Below are positions 18,139-26,326 of a DNA stretch of 49,563 bases, in pieces. Position numbers and translations under genes: made by a program. Origin of the DNA: an uncultured Deefgea sp. (lineage in GTDB: Bacteria > Pseudomonadota > Gammaproteobacteria > Burkholderiales > Chitinibacteraceae); assembly GCF_947072475.1 (NCBI RefSeq), contig NZ_CAMTIA010000022.1, positions 1 through 49,563 on the forward strand, given 5' to 3'. The number at the start of each line of letters is the position of its first letter. Position 1 is the first letter of the stretch. Below the pieces are notes generated by a model. That model saw only the letters and a list, made by a program, of their open reading frames with translations, had not been told where the DNA came from and ran no database searches.

Positions 18139-18939
18139 TTAACAGCAAAACAAACCTTTGGCGCTAAATTGGGCGCGCACGCGCTCGACCATTTCTTGGC
18201 TTGGCGGGCGAGTGTCGGTCAGTTCGTATTTCATTCCCAGATCAACCCATTTGTTTTCGCCCATTTTATGAAAGGGCAAAATTTCCACGCGTTCAATCAA
18301 GCCCGGGGCTTGGCGTTCGAGTTCGCTGAGGTAATTGGCTAGGCCGGCAACATCTTGCTCGTCGTCGCTAATGCCGGGTACCAAAACGTAGCGAATCCAC
18401 AGTTTCTTTTTAAGGCGGATCATGCGTTCAGCAAAATCGAGCGTGGGTTGCAGCGGTTTGCTGGTCAGCGCTTCGTATTTGATCGGGTCAAATTGCTTGA
18501 TGTCGAGTAGGATCAAATCGATATTTTCGAAGTATTCATCCGGTAAGTGCGCCGCCAAAAAGCCTTGGGTATCGAGTGCCGTATGTACTTTAAGCTGGTG
18601 TTTGACCCGGCGGAAAATCTCGCCGACAAAATGCGCTTGCATTAAAGGCTCACCACCAGAAATAGTCAGGCCACCCGCGATGCGTAAAAAGCTGGCGTAT
18701 TTGGCAATCTCAGCAACGATGGCATCGACAGTGTATTGCTTGCCGTTGTGCAATTTCCAAGTGTCGGGATTGTGGCAGTACAAGCAGCGAAATTGGCAGC
18801 CGCTAACAAACAGTGCAAAGCGCATGCCGGGGCCATCAACGGCGGCGCCGGTTTCAATGGAATGGATGTAGCCGTATTGATTGCCGTCGGCATCAAAGGC
18901 GGCAGGGACGATTTCGCCTGCAGGTTTGTCGAGTGCCAT
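18139..18939 (-). CDS. pflA: Pyruvate formate-lyase activating enzyme (radical SAM)
   Basis: A 266-aa radical SAM enzyme that abstracts a hydrogen from the PflB glycine to form its catalytic glycyl radical. The [4Fe-4S] cysteines are C48, C52 and C55 in GCQFRCLYCHNPDTW, the canonical CxxxCxxC. GGLTISGGEPLMQ supplies the SAM-binding GGE motif. A 20-residue extension precedes the usual YGYIHSIETG start of E. coli PflA. GGAAA lies 7 nt before the ATG. It lies downstream of the mini glycyl-radical gene, with a strong hairpin between them, so it is expressed from its own promoter or by readthrough. Confidence 0.95.
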   Translation of the reverse strand: MALDKPAGEIVPAAFDADGNQYGYIHSIETGAAVDGPGMRFALFVSGCQFRCLYCHNPDTWKLHNGKQYTVDAIVAEIAKYASFLRIAGGLTISGGEPLMQAHFVGEIFRRVKHQLKVHTALDTQGFLAAHLPDEYFENIDLILLDIKQFDPIKYEALTSKPLQPTLDFAERMIRLKKKLWIRYVLVPGISDDEQDVAGLANYLSELERQAPGLIERVEILPFHKMGENKWVDLGMKYELTDTRPPSQEMVERVRAQFSAKGLFCC

Positions 18940-18988
18940 GATGATTTCCAGTGATTTTATAGTTTTGGGGTCTTGCTATTTTAAATGT

Positions 18989-19022
18989 AAAAACGGACCG
19001 CAGGCCGTGCCTTGCGATCCGT
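18989..19022 (-). terminator. Terminator after the mini glycyl-radical gene
   Basis: On the minus strand ACGGATCGCA pairs with TGCGGTCCGT (one G-U wobble) and is followed by T5. A second hairpin, GCTAGGC/GCCTAGC, sits just before it at 19029-19051. Confidence 0.75.
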
Positions 19023-19067
19023 GTTTGAGCTAGGCAGAGCGTCAGCCTAGCATCAATAACTCTGCTG

Positions 19068-19253
19068 TTAGCACTTATCGTGAAACGTGCGATTGATCAC
19101 ATCAAGTTGCTGTTCGCGAGTCAGTTTAACAAAGTTCACTGCATAGCCCGATACGCGCACGGTCAATTGTGGGTAATTATCAGGATTGGCCATTGCGTCT
19201 TCGAGTGTTTCTTTGTTCAGGATATTCATGTTCAAATGAAATAATTGAGCCAT
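19068..19253 (-). CDS. Minimal autonomous glycyl-radical protein (GrcA/YfiD-like, 61 aa)
   Basis: A 61-residue protein made only of the glycyl-radical loop domain. It contains [11 protein letters not shown] with the radical glycine at G36, and ends FHDKC. It matches the last 61 residues of the adjacent PflB at 49 of 61 positions. E. coli GrcA (YfiD, 127 aa) is a spare part that replaces the oxygen-cleaved PflB tail; this protein equals only its C-terminal half. It has its own ATG and a good ribosome-binding site (AGAGGA, 8 nt before), so it is not just debris. It lies between pflB and pflA, co-oriented. Radical installation by PflA is inferred. Confidence 0.85.
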   Translation of the reverse strand: MAQLFHLNMNILNKETLEDAMANPDNYPQLTVRVSGYAVNFVKLTREQQLDVINRTFHDKC

Positions 19254-19304
19254 TATGCCGTCCTCTTAGGTATGTGCTTGTAGTTATCATGGGCTGATGC
19301 TTGT

Positions 19305-19333
19305 ATGGCAATACCCCGCTGGGATATTGCCAT
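19305..19333. repeat. Strong hairpin between pflB and the mini glycyl-radical gene
   Basis: ATGGCAATA-C-CCC-gct-GGG-A-TATTGCCAT, fully symmetric, nested within outer CTTGTAGT (about 19278) and ACTACAAG (about 19342). No T-run follows on the minus strand, so it may be an mRNA stabiliser or processing element that sets the ratio between the two products. Confidence 0.55.
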
Positions 19334-19432
19334 GATTCATCACTACAAGAATGTGAATTAACTGCAGCGCGCCTGCGTGATCTTGATCTTAACTACCGCA
19401 AAAATCAGCATCACGGGCGGCGCTACGCACTC

Positions 19433-21745
19433 TTAGCACTTCGCGTGGAAAGTCCGGTTGATCACGTCCATTTGCTGTTCGCGAGTCAATTTAACAAAGT
19501 TCACCGCATAGCCTGAAACACGAATCGTCAATTGCGGGTAGTTTTCTGGATGTTCAACCGCATCAAGCAAGGTGTCTTTGTCCAATACATTCATGTTCAA
19601 ATGGAAGAGTTGATCCATTTTTTCATCAATCGCATCGGTAGTCATGCAAGTTGAGCATTCTTCGCCGTGTGGGCCAAACAAACCGTCAATCGATGCGGCC
19701 AAGGTTTTCACGCGGTCTGCTGCGTTGTGACCCAAAGCGTCTGGTGTCATTGATGCAGTCCAAGACACACCATCCAGTGCTGATTCGTATGGAATTTTCG
19801 ATACCGAGAAACCGGCAGCGATAAAGCCATTGGTATCACGACCATTCATCGGGTTTGCACCCGGTGAGAATGGGGCGCCTGAACGACGACCGTCAGGGGT
19901 GTTACCGGTTTTTTTGCCGTAAACCACGTTCGAAGTGATGGTCAATACCGATTGAGTTGGCATTGATTCACGGTAGAACACCGGTTGCGCTTTGATTTTT
20001 TCCATAAACGCAGTCGACAACCAAACCGCGATATCATCAGCGCGATCATCGTTGTTACCGTAAGCTGGGTATTCGCCTTCGATCACATAATCCACGGCTA
20101 AACCAGCTTCATTGCGTTTGATGTGCACTTTAGCGTGTTTCACTGCTGACAATGAGTCGGCTGCTACCGATAGACCGGCGATACCGCAAGCCATCGTGCG
20201 CAAGATGTCACGATCATGCAGGGCCATTTCAATACGCTCGTAAGCATATTTGTCGTGCATGTAATGGATTGAGTTCAGCGCAGTCACATAAGTTCTTGCC
20301 AACCAATCGAGCATGATGTCGTACTTGCTCATCAACTCGTCGTATTCAAGTACGTCGCCAGTAATTGGGGTGAAGCCTTTGGCCACCACTTTACCGGTTT
20401 TTTCGTCCACGCCGCCGTTGATCGCGTACAGCATGGCTTTGGCCAAGTTCACACGAGCGCCAAAGAATTGCATTTGTTTACCAACGCGCATCGCTGAAAC
20501 GCAGCAGGCAATCGCGTAATCGTCGCCCCATTTTGGTTTCATCAAATCGTCGTTTTCGTATTGGATCGCCGAAGTGTCGATCGATACTTTGGCGCAGAAT
20601 TCTTTAAAGCCTTGTGGGAAGGCAGTTGACCACAATACGGTCAAGTTAGGCTCTGGTGCTGGGCCAAGGTTGTACAGGGTGTGCAAGACACGGAAGCTCG
20701 TTTTGCTGACCAAAGTACGGCCATCTTCACCGGTACCACCGATTGATTCAGTCACCCAAGTTGGGTCGCCTGAGAATAGATCATCGTACTCTGGCGTGCG
20801 TAAGAAACGCACGATACGCAATTTCATCACCAGATGGTCGATCAATTCTTGTGCTTGCGCTTCATTCAAAGTGCCTTCGGCAATATCACGCTCGAAGTAC
20901 ACGTCAAGGAAGGTCGAGATACGACCGATCGACATGGCCGCGCCATTTTGCTCTTTTACTGCCGCCAAGTAGCCGAAGTACAACCATTGCACTGCTTCTT
21001 GTGCGGTATTTGCAGGGCGAGCGATATCAAAGCCATATTTTTTGGCCATGATTTTGAGTTCGGTCAGCGCTTTGATTTGTTCGGATAGTTCTTCACGTAG
21101 GCGAATCACGCTTTCAGTGAATGGCACGTGATCGAGTTCGGTTTTTTCGCGTTTTTTGTCGGCAATCAAGAAATCAACACCGTACAAAGCCACACGGCGA
21201 TAGTCACCAATAATACGACCACGGCCATACGCATCTGGCAAACCAGTGATGACGCCCGAGCTACGGCAAGCCATGATTTCTGGCGTGTAAACATCAAATA
21301 CCGCGTTGTTGTGGTCTTTACGATATTTAGTAAAGATCTCTTTGATTTCTGGGTTCATTTCAAAATGGTAAGCCTTGAGGCCGTTTTCAACCATTTTCAA
21401 GCCGCCATTTGGCATGATAGCGCGGCGTAGCGGCGCATCAGTTTGCAAACCAACGATGGTTTCCAAATCTTTATTGATATAGCCAGCGCCGTGGGCGGTG
21501 ATGGTTGAACCAAATTGTGCAGAAACTTCGAGCACACCGCGTTTGCGTTCTTCTTTAAGCAAGACTGACAGTTCAGTCCACAATTGCGTGGTGCGTTCAG
21601 TTGGGCCGGCTAAGAAAGAATCATCACCCACATATGGTGTGTAGTTCGCTTGGATAAATTCACGAACCAATACTTTATTCTGCCATTCGCCAGCGCTAAA
21701 ACCGCGCCAAGCTGTCAATTGCAAGTTGTCTTGAGGTGCATTCAT
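19433..21745 (-). CDS. pflB: Formate C-acetyltransferase (pyruvate formate-lyase)
   Basis: A 770-aa glycyl-radical enzyme that converts pyruvate and CoA to acetyl-CoA and formate in anaerobic fermentation. The catalytic cysteine pair is C414-C415 in AIACCVSAM, and the radical glycine is G745 in [11 protein letters not shown]. The size agrees with E. coli PflB (760). The frame is open to 21784, but AAGGAG occurs 10 nt before the ATG at 21745, and the protein then begins [16 protein letters not shown]. Two FNR-type boxes upstream fit anaerobic induction. Activated by the neighbouring pflA product and probably repaired by the 61-aa protein next door. Confidence 0.97.
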   Translation of the reverse strand: MNAPQDNLQLTAWRGFSAGEWQNKVLVREFIQANYTPYVGDDSFLAGPTERTTQLWTELSVLLKEERKRGVLEVSAQFGSTITAHGAGYINKDLETIVGLQTDAPLRRAIMPNGGLKMVENGLKAYHFEMNPEIKEIFTKYRKDHNNAVFDVYTPEIMACRSSGVITGLPDAYGRGRIIGDYRRVALYGVDFLIADKKREKTELDHVPFTESVIRLREELSEQIKALTELKIMAKKYGFDIARPANTAQEAVQWLYFGYLAAVKEQNGAAMSIGRISTFLDVYFERDIAEGTLNEAQAQELIDHLVMKLRIVRFLRTPEYDDLFSGDPTWVTESIGGTGEDGRTLVSKTSFRVLHTLYNLGPAPEPNLTVLWSTAFPQGFKEFCAKVSIDTSAIQYENDDLMKPKWGDDYAIACCVSAMRVGKQMQFFGARVNLAKAMLYAINGGVDEKTGKVVAKGFTPITGDVLEYDELMSKYDIMLDWLARTYVTALNSIHYMHDKYAYERIEMALHDRDILRTMACGIAGLSVAADSLSAVKHAKVHIKRNEAGLAVDYVIEGEYPAYGNNDDRADDIAVWLSTAFMEKIKAQPVFYRESMPTQSVLTITSNVVYGKKTGNTPDGRRSGAPFSPGANPMNGRDTNGFIAAGFSVSKIPYESALDGVSWTASMTPDALGHNAADRVKTLAASIDGLFGPHGEECSTCMTTDAIDEKMDQLFHLNMNVLDKDTLLDAVEHPENYPQLTIRVSGYAVNFVKLTREQQMDVINRTFHAKC

Positions 21746-21895
21746 TTGGGTGAGACTCCTTAGTGGCGAGGTCTGTTGGACCATCTTTAAGCCGGATTTT
21801 CAGTTGCTAACTGAAAAGAATGTCGCTGTTGCCAGATAGGACAAACAGCAGCAAGTTTGTATTAAGGCATCGTAACAATAATGCGATTTCAAAAG

Positions 21896-21909
21896 TTGAT
21901 TTAGATCAG
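21896..21909. promoter_or_regulatory. FNR/ANR box (proximal) for pflB
   Basis: TTGAT-TTAG-ATCAG, one mismatch from TTGATnnnnATCAA, centred about 157 bp before the pflB start codon. Confidence 0.7.
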
Positions 21910-22080
21910 TTTTGAAAATATGTTATTGAATAATTTCAACTACATAACACATCTGCATGATTGCCGTAGTGCAAATCCATCTGCGATTTAATTCGCGCTT
22001 TCATGACAATATCTTATGCCTTTGCATCGGTGAATGGAATGTAAAAATTGGCAAAAAGCCCTGATGAGCGCTGTAAAAAA

Positions 22081-22094
22081 TTGATAAAGATCAA
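22081..22094. promoter_or_regulatory. FNR/ANR box (distal, perfect) upstream of pflB
   Basis: TTGATAAAGATCAA, an exact FNR consensus palindrome, centred 185 bp upstream of the proximal box and directly before the dnaE terminator. Confidence 0.75.
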
Positions 22095-22106
22095 AAATGA
22101 GGTGCA

Positions 22107-22142
22107 AAGAAAAAGGCGGATGCATTTGATATGCGATCCGCC
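22107..22142 (-). terminator. Intrinsic terminator after dnaE
   Basis: GGCGGATGCAT / ATGCGATCCGCC (one bulge) with a 5-nt loop; the minus strand continues CCTTTTTCTTT. It lies about 230 bp past the dnaE stop, leaving room for the small frame at 22214-22339. Confidence 0.7.
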
Positions 22143-22213
22143 TGCTATTGCTTGTGGGGTATATGAAATTGCCCCTTATGTATTATGGCTTGGCGCACTA
22201 TACCAAGGGTCTT

Positions 22214-22339
22214 TTATTTTGACTTAATCAACCGAGCAAGCTCTGCGCGCTGGGGGCTGTTCGTTGCGACTTCAGGTTGTAGCCAGTACACATCGGATGA
22301 TGATGCATCGCTGACTATGCTTTGATTGGCCGCGAGCAT
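22214..22339 (-). CDS. Possible 41-aa protein downstream of dnaE
   Basis: Minus-strand frame starting MLAANQSIVSDASSSDVYWL and ending AELARLIKSK. A TTG at 22369 would give a 51-aa version. The frame is the same as dnaE, directly after its stop codon, and ends ahead of the terminator. Composition looks protein-like, but the ribosome-binding site is weak and I know no family. It could be a C-terminal extension lost by mutation, a small gene or chance. Confidence 0.3.
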   Translation of the reverse strand: MLAANQSIVSDASSSDVYWLQPEVATNSPQRAELARLIKSK

Positions 22340-22375
22340 CGCGCCATACCGCAGGAAATTAAGCGTCAATAGACT

Positions 22376-25300
22376 TTAAAAGCGTGGTTCGGCCGATTGC
22401 GGGCCTAGCCAGCTGCGTAGGTCTGAGAGTAATTCATCGCGCAAAATGACTCGCCAAGCATGGCCTAAGGTCATTTGGCATTGCGCGTCGCTATTTTGGT
22501 AGTCAACCTCGACCGCACAACCTTGCTCGGTTGCATGCGGTTGCAAAATTTGCTTGAGCTTTTCAGCGTCGCCCTGCTGACCCAAGTTAATTTTGAGCGC
22601 CCGCGCAAAGTGGCTGCGCGCCTCAGCTAAGTCAAATACCCGATCGGCGATAATGCGTTGCCCACCCGAAAAACGATCTTCTGAGATTTTGGCTTCGATG
22701 ACTAATAAAGTGTCTTCTTTGAGCTTGGTGCGATTGGCTTCATACGACTCGGAATACAGCGTGAGCTCTACTTTGGCGTGGCCATCATCGAGCTGTAAAA
22801 AACACATCCGGCCGCGATCGCCATTTTTAATTCGCATGCCAGCCACAATCCCCGCAATAAATTGCGGCTCGCGCTGGTTATTGAGTCGATCCAGTCGAGT
22901 GCGAATCAAGCCTTTAATCGGTCTGGCGTGTGCATCAAACGGGTGGCCAGAAAGATAAAATCCGAGCGCTGATTTTTCTTCGGCCAGTTTGATTTTGTCA
23001 TCCCACAGCGGCGCATCAAGGTGTTCGACTTGCGGTGCGGCAGCGGGCTCTAGCATGTCAAACAAGCTAATTTGGTTGGCATTGGCGATTTCAGCCTCGG
23101 CCACGGCCATCGCTTGCTCGACATTGGCCATAATGCGCGCGCGATTCGGTTCGAGCGCATCAAAAGCGCCGCCACGAATCAAGGCATCGAGCACGCGTTT
23201 ATTGACTTCTTTTTTGTCGGTTCGGCTGCATAAATCGTAAATATCTTTAAATGGCCCGTTGGCTGTGCGCTCGGCGACAATCATATTCACCGCGCTTTCG
23301 CCAACGCCTTTAATCGCGCCTAAGGCATAACGAATTTGTTTTTTACCTACCGGCACGAAGCGATAAAAACTTTCATTAATATCGGGCGGCAAGATTTCAA
23401 GTTTGTTTTTTTTGTTTAAGCAATCGTCGTAAAACACTTTGAGCTGGTCAGTATTGTCCAACTCGGACGACATCGTTGCCGCCATAAAGGCGGCAGTATG
23501 ATGCGCTTTGAGCCAAGCGGTGTGGTACGACACCACCGCATACGCTGCGGTATGTGATTTATTAAAGCCGTACTCGGCGAACTTGGTCATCAAGTCAAAC
23601 AAGGTTTCGGCCAGTTTTGGGTCGTACCCTTGCTTGGCGGCCCCTGCGGCAATGGTTTCCCTATGCTTAGCCATTTCTTCGGGCTTTTTCTTACCCATCG
23701 CCCGGCGCAACATATCGGCGCCGCCAAGGGTGTAGCCGCCGATAATCTGCGAAATCTGCATCACCTGCTCTTGATACACGATGACGCCGTAAGTCGGCTC
23801 CAAGCATTTTTCAAGATCAGGATGGAAGTAATCGGGCGCTTCGAGGCCTTTTTTACGATTAATAAAGGTGTCGACCATCCCTGAGCCGAGCGGCCCCGGA
23901 CGATATAGCGCCAATACTGCAATAATGTCTTCAAAACGATCGGGCGCAAGCTTTTCGAGCAAGCGCTTCATACCATCCGACTCGACCTGAAACACGCCGG
24001 TGGTATTGGCGTCGCGGAACACCTGATACGCGGCTTGATCGTTAAAGCCCTGACTCATTAAGTCCAGATATTCGCCGGTTTGGTTTTTGATGTATTGCAG
24101 TGCGAGTTCGATAATCGTTAGATTTCGCAAACCCAAAAAGTCGAACTTCACCAAGCCAACGGCTTCAACGTCGTCTTTATCGAGCATCGACACCGGCGAC
24201 GCATCGTCGCCAGAGGCTTGGTATACCGGGCAAAAATCAGTGATTTTATTCGGTGCAATCAACACGCCACCGGCATGCATGCCGATATTGCGCGTTAAGC
24301 CTTCGAGTTTTTTCGCCAGTACCCAGAGCTCTTTAAGTTCTTCTTCGCGCTCTACGCGCTCGCGTAATTCAGGCACCATCTCCAACGCATCGTCCAAGCT
24401 ATATTGCTTGCCCGGCGCGGCAGGGATCAGTTTGGAGATGCCGTCACAAAACATATACGGCAAATCAAGCACACGGCCAACGTCGCGCACCACGGCTTTG
24501 GCGGCCATGGTACCAAAAGTCGCAATCTGGCTCACTGCATCCGCGCCGTATTTTTCCCGCACGTATTCAATCACCCGCCAGCGATTTTCTTGGCAGAAGT
24601 CGATATCAAAGTCGGGCATTGAAACGCGTTCGGGATTCAAAAAGCGCTCAAATAGCAGCGCATACGCAGTGGGGTCAATGTCGGTAATACCCAAGCTGTA
24701 CGCCACCAAGGAGCCTGCACCCGAACCACGGCCCGGCCCGACTGGGCAGCCGTTGACTTTGCCCCAAGCGATAAAGTCGGCAACGATCAAAAAGTAACCG
24801 GGGAAGCCCATGCCAACGATGGTGTCGGTTTCAATTTTAAGTCGATCGTAATAGCGAGGGCGTTCTGCTTCGCGTGCTGCTTCGTCGGGGTATAGCTGCG
24901 CGAGGCGCATCTCTAAACCGCGCTTAGCCTCATACACCAAGAAATCATCTAGCGTCATGCCTTCGGGCGTCGGGAAGGGCGGCAGCACGTTTTCGCCGAG
25001 CACAATCTCAATATTGCAGCGCTGCGCAATCGTTACGCTGTTGGCGAGTGCCTCGGGCACGTCAGCAAACAACTCCTGCATTTGCGCGGTGGTTTTAAAA
25101 TATTGTTCTTCGGTAAAGTCTTTCGGGCGACGTTTGTCGTTCATGACAAAGCCCGCCGAAATACAAGTGCGCGCTTCGTGCGCTTTAAAATCGTCCGGAT
25201 CCATAAATTGGATCGGATGCGTTGCCACCACCGGCAGATTGAGCTCACCCGCCAAATCGAGTTGACGCTGCAAGCTGGTTTCGCAAGCGGCGGTGCCGGT

Positions 25301-25819
25301 GCGTTGAATTTCGAGGTAAAAGCTATCGGGGAATTGCGTCGCCCACCACTGGGCTGCCGCGCTGGCGAGCTCTGGATTGTTCGCCAAAAACTGCTGGCCG
25401 ATTTCACCTAGCTCGGCGCCCGATAGCGCAATCAGCCCGCTATTATCACCTTCGGTCAACCATTCTTTTTTCAGCTCGCCCCGGCCGCGATATTGATTGT
25501 CGCGAAACGCCATCGTGATCAACTCGCACAAACGGCCATAGCCAGCGCGATTTTTACAAATTAGCAGCGTGCGAAACGGTTTATCGCGGTTGTCTGGATT
25601 TTCGATCCACGCATCCAAGCCGATAATCGGTTTAATCCCGGCATTGCGGCAGGCTTTGTAATGCTTAACCAGACCAAACAGATTCATTAAGTCCGACATG
25701 CCAAGTGCCGGCATTTGGTCGGCTTTGGCGCGTTTAACGGCGTCATCCAGACGAACGATGCCGTCAGAAACTGAAAACTCGGAATGGAGGCGAAGATGGA
25801 TATAGGCAGGTGCGTTCAT
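22376..25819 (-). CDS. dnaE: DNA polymerase III subunit alpha
   Basis: An 1147-aa C-family replicative polymerase. The N-terminal PHP domain begins HLRLHSEFSVSDG. The polymerase catalytic aspartates are D403 and D405 in PDFDIDF, and the SGSG-like nucleotide loop is GPGRGSGAGSLVAY at 361-374. GRAMGKKKPEEM-type helices, an OB domain (QFIAGIVAGMRIKNGDRG) and a C-terminal tail complete the DnaE1 architecture; the length matches E. coli (1160). The tail lacks an obvious QxxLF-type clamp motif at the extreme end. Monocistronic apart from the possible small frame downstream. Confidence 0.97.
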   Translation of the reverse strand: MNAPAYIHLRLHSEFSVSDGIVRLDDAVKRAKADQMPALGMSDLMNLFGLVKHYKACRNAGIKPIIGLDAWIENPDNRDKPFRTLLICKNRAGYGRLCELITMAFRDNQYRGRGELKKEWLTEGDNSGLIALSGAELGEIGQQFLANNPELASAAAQWWATQFPDSFYLEIQRTGTAACETSLQRQLDLAGELNLPVVATHPIQFMDPDDFKAHEARTCISAGFVMNDKRRPKDFTEEQYFKTTAQMQELFADVPEALANSVTIAQRCNIEIVLGENVLPPFPTPEGMTLDDFLVYEAKRGLEMRLAQLYPDEAAREAERPRYYDRLKIETDTIVGMGFPGYFLIVADFIAWGKVNGCPVGPGRGSGAGSLVAYSLGITDIDPTAYALLFERFLNPERVSMPDFDIDFCQENRWRVIEYVREKYGADAVSQIATFGTMAAKAVVRDVGRVLDLPYMFCDGISKLIPAAPGKQYSLDDALEMVPELRERVEREEELKELWVLAKKLEGLTRNIGMHAGGVLIAPNKITDFCPVYQASGDDASPVSMLDKDDVEAVGLVKFDFLGLRNLTIIELALQYIKNQTGEYLDLMSQGFNDQAAYQVFRDANTTGVFQVESDGMKRLLEKLAPDRFEDIIAVLALYRPGPLGSGMVDTFINRKKGLEAPDYFHPDLEKCLEPTYGVIVYQEQVMQISQIIGGYTLGGADMLRRAMGKKKPEEMAKHRETIAAGAAKQGYDPKLAETLFDLMTKFAEYGFNKSHTAAYAVVSYHTAWLKAHHTAAFMAATMSSELDNTDQLKVFYDDCLNKKNKLEILPPDINESFYRFVPVGKKQIRYALGAIKGVGESAVNMIVAERTANGPFKDIYDLCSRTDKKEVNKRVLDALIRGGAFDALEPNRARIMANVEQAMAVAEAEIANANQISLFDMLEPAAAPQVEHLDAPLWDDKIKLAEEKSALGFYLSGHPFDAHARPIKGLIRTRLDRLNNQREPQFIAGIVAGMRIKNGDRGRMCFLQLDDGHAKVELTLYSESYEANRTKLKEDTLLVIEAKISEDRFSGGQRIIADRVFDLAEARSHFARALKINLGQQGDAEKLKQILQPHATEQGCAVEVDYQNSDAQCQMTLGHAWRVILRDELLSDLRSWLGPQSAEPRF

Positions 25820-25881
25820 TGGCGCATTTTATCATTTCTTGCACCGATTCAGGCTGCTACCCTTCATTAAGCGTGAATAAG

Positions 25882-25889
25882 GCCGATAA
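25882..25889 (+). promoter_or_regulatory. Sigma-28 (FliA)-like -10 element
   Basis: GCCGATAA, identical to the flagellar sigma-28 -10 consensus, 33 bp before the YjfB-family ATG. The expected -35 position (TTCATTAA) matches TAAAGTTT poorly, so the call rests on the -10 and on the gene's family. Confidence 0.5.
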
Positions 25890-25921
25890 AATAACCGTTA
25901 TGGCAAAAAAGGGGTGTTGTA

Positions 25922-26104
25922 ATGAGTGACAGCATGGTGAATGCGGCCAGTAGTGCCAGCGCCAACAATCCGGTTCCATTGGTGATGCTACGCAAAAGTT
26001 TGGATCTACAAGCGCAAAGTACGCTCAGCTTGCTGCAAGCCATTCCGCAGCCAGCCAGCGTGAATCCGGCGCATTTGGGGCAAAATGTAGATGTAAAGGC
26101 TTAA
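25922..26104 (+). CDS. YjfB-family putative motility protein
   Basis: A 60-aa protein whose core LRKSLDLQAQSTLSLLQAIP and ending HLGQNVDVKA are the YjfB signature. YjfB members are small, flagellum-associated proteins of unknown biochemistry; B. subtilis yjfB belongs to the motility regulon. A ribosome-binding site (AGGGG) precedes the ATG, and a sigma-28-like -10 lies 33 bp upstream. A bidirectional terminator follows. No flagellar genes are otherwise present in this window. Confidence 0.85.
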   Translation: MSDSMVNAASSASANNPVPLVMLRKSLDLQAQSTLSLLQAIPQPASVNPAHLGQNVDVKA

Positions 26105-26164
26105 TGATTTCAGGTGTATATTTCGCTAGGCCATTTACAGAATAGGCTCTGTGCATATACCTAA

Positions 26165-26197
26165 AAAAAGCCATTCCGAGATTCGGAATGGCTTTTT
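26165..26197. terminator. Bidirectional terminator between yjfB-like gene and clpB
   Basis: AAAAAGCCATTCCGA-GAT-TCGGAATGGCTTTTT, a 15-bp perfect stem flanked by A and T runs, serving both the plus-strand small gene and possibly the minus-strand clpB transcript. Confidence 0.9.
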
Positions 26198-26326
26198 GTT
26201 TGCCGGGGAAGGCGACGTGCGATTAATGAAGTATTGGTGCAAAAGCTTTATGGCAAGACGTTAAAGCCGCCGGCAGTACTTTAGTCCGACAAGGCGAGAC
26301 AACGCAGCCAGAATACTTTTGCCTGT

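Noticed and set aside
24087-24797. 236-codon plus-strand frame inside dnaE
   Set aside because: Antisense shadow of a full-length, well-conserved dnaE; Ser/Arg/Lys-rich composition with no family motif or ribosome-binding site.
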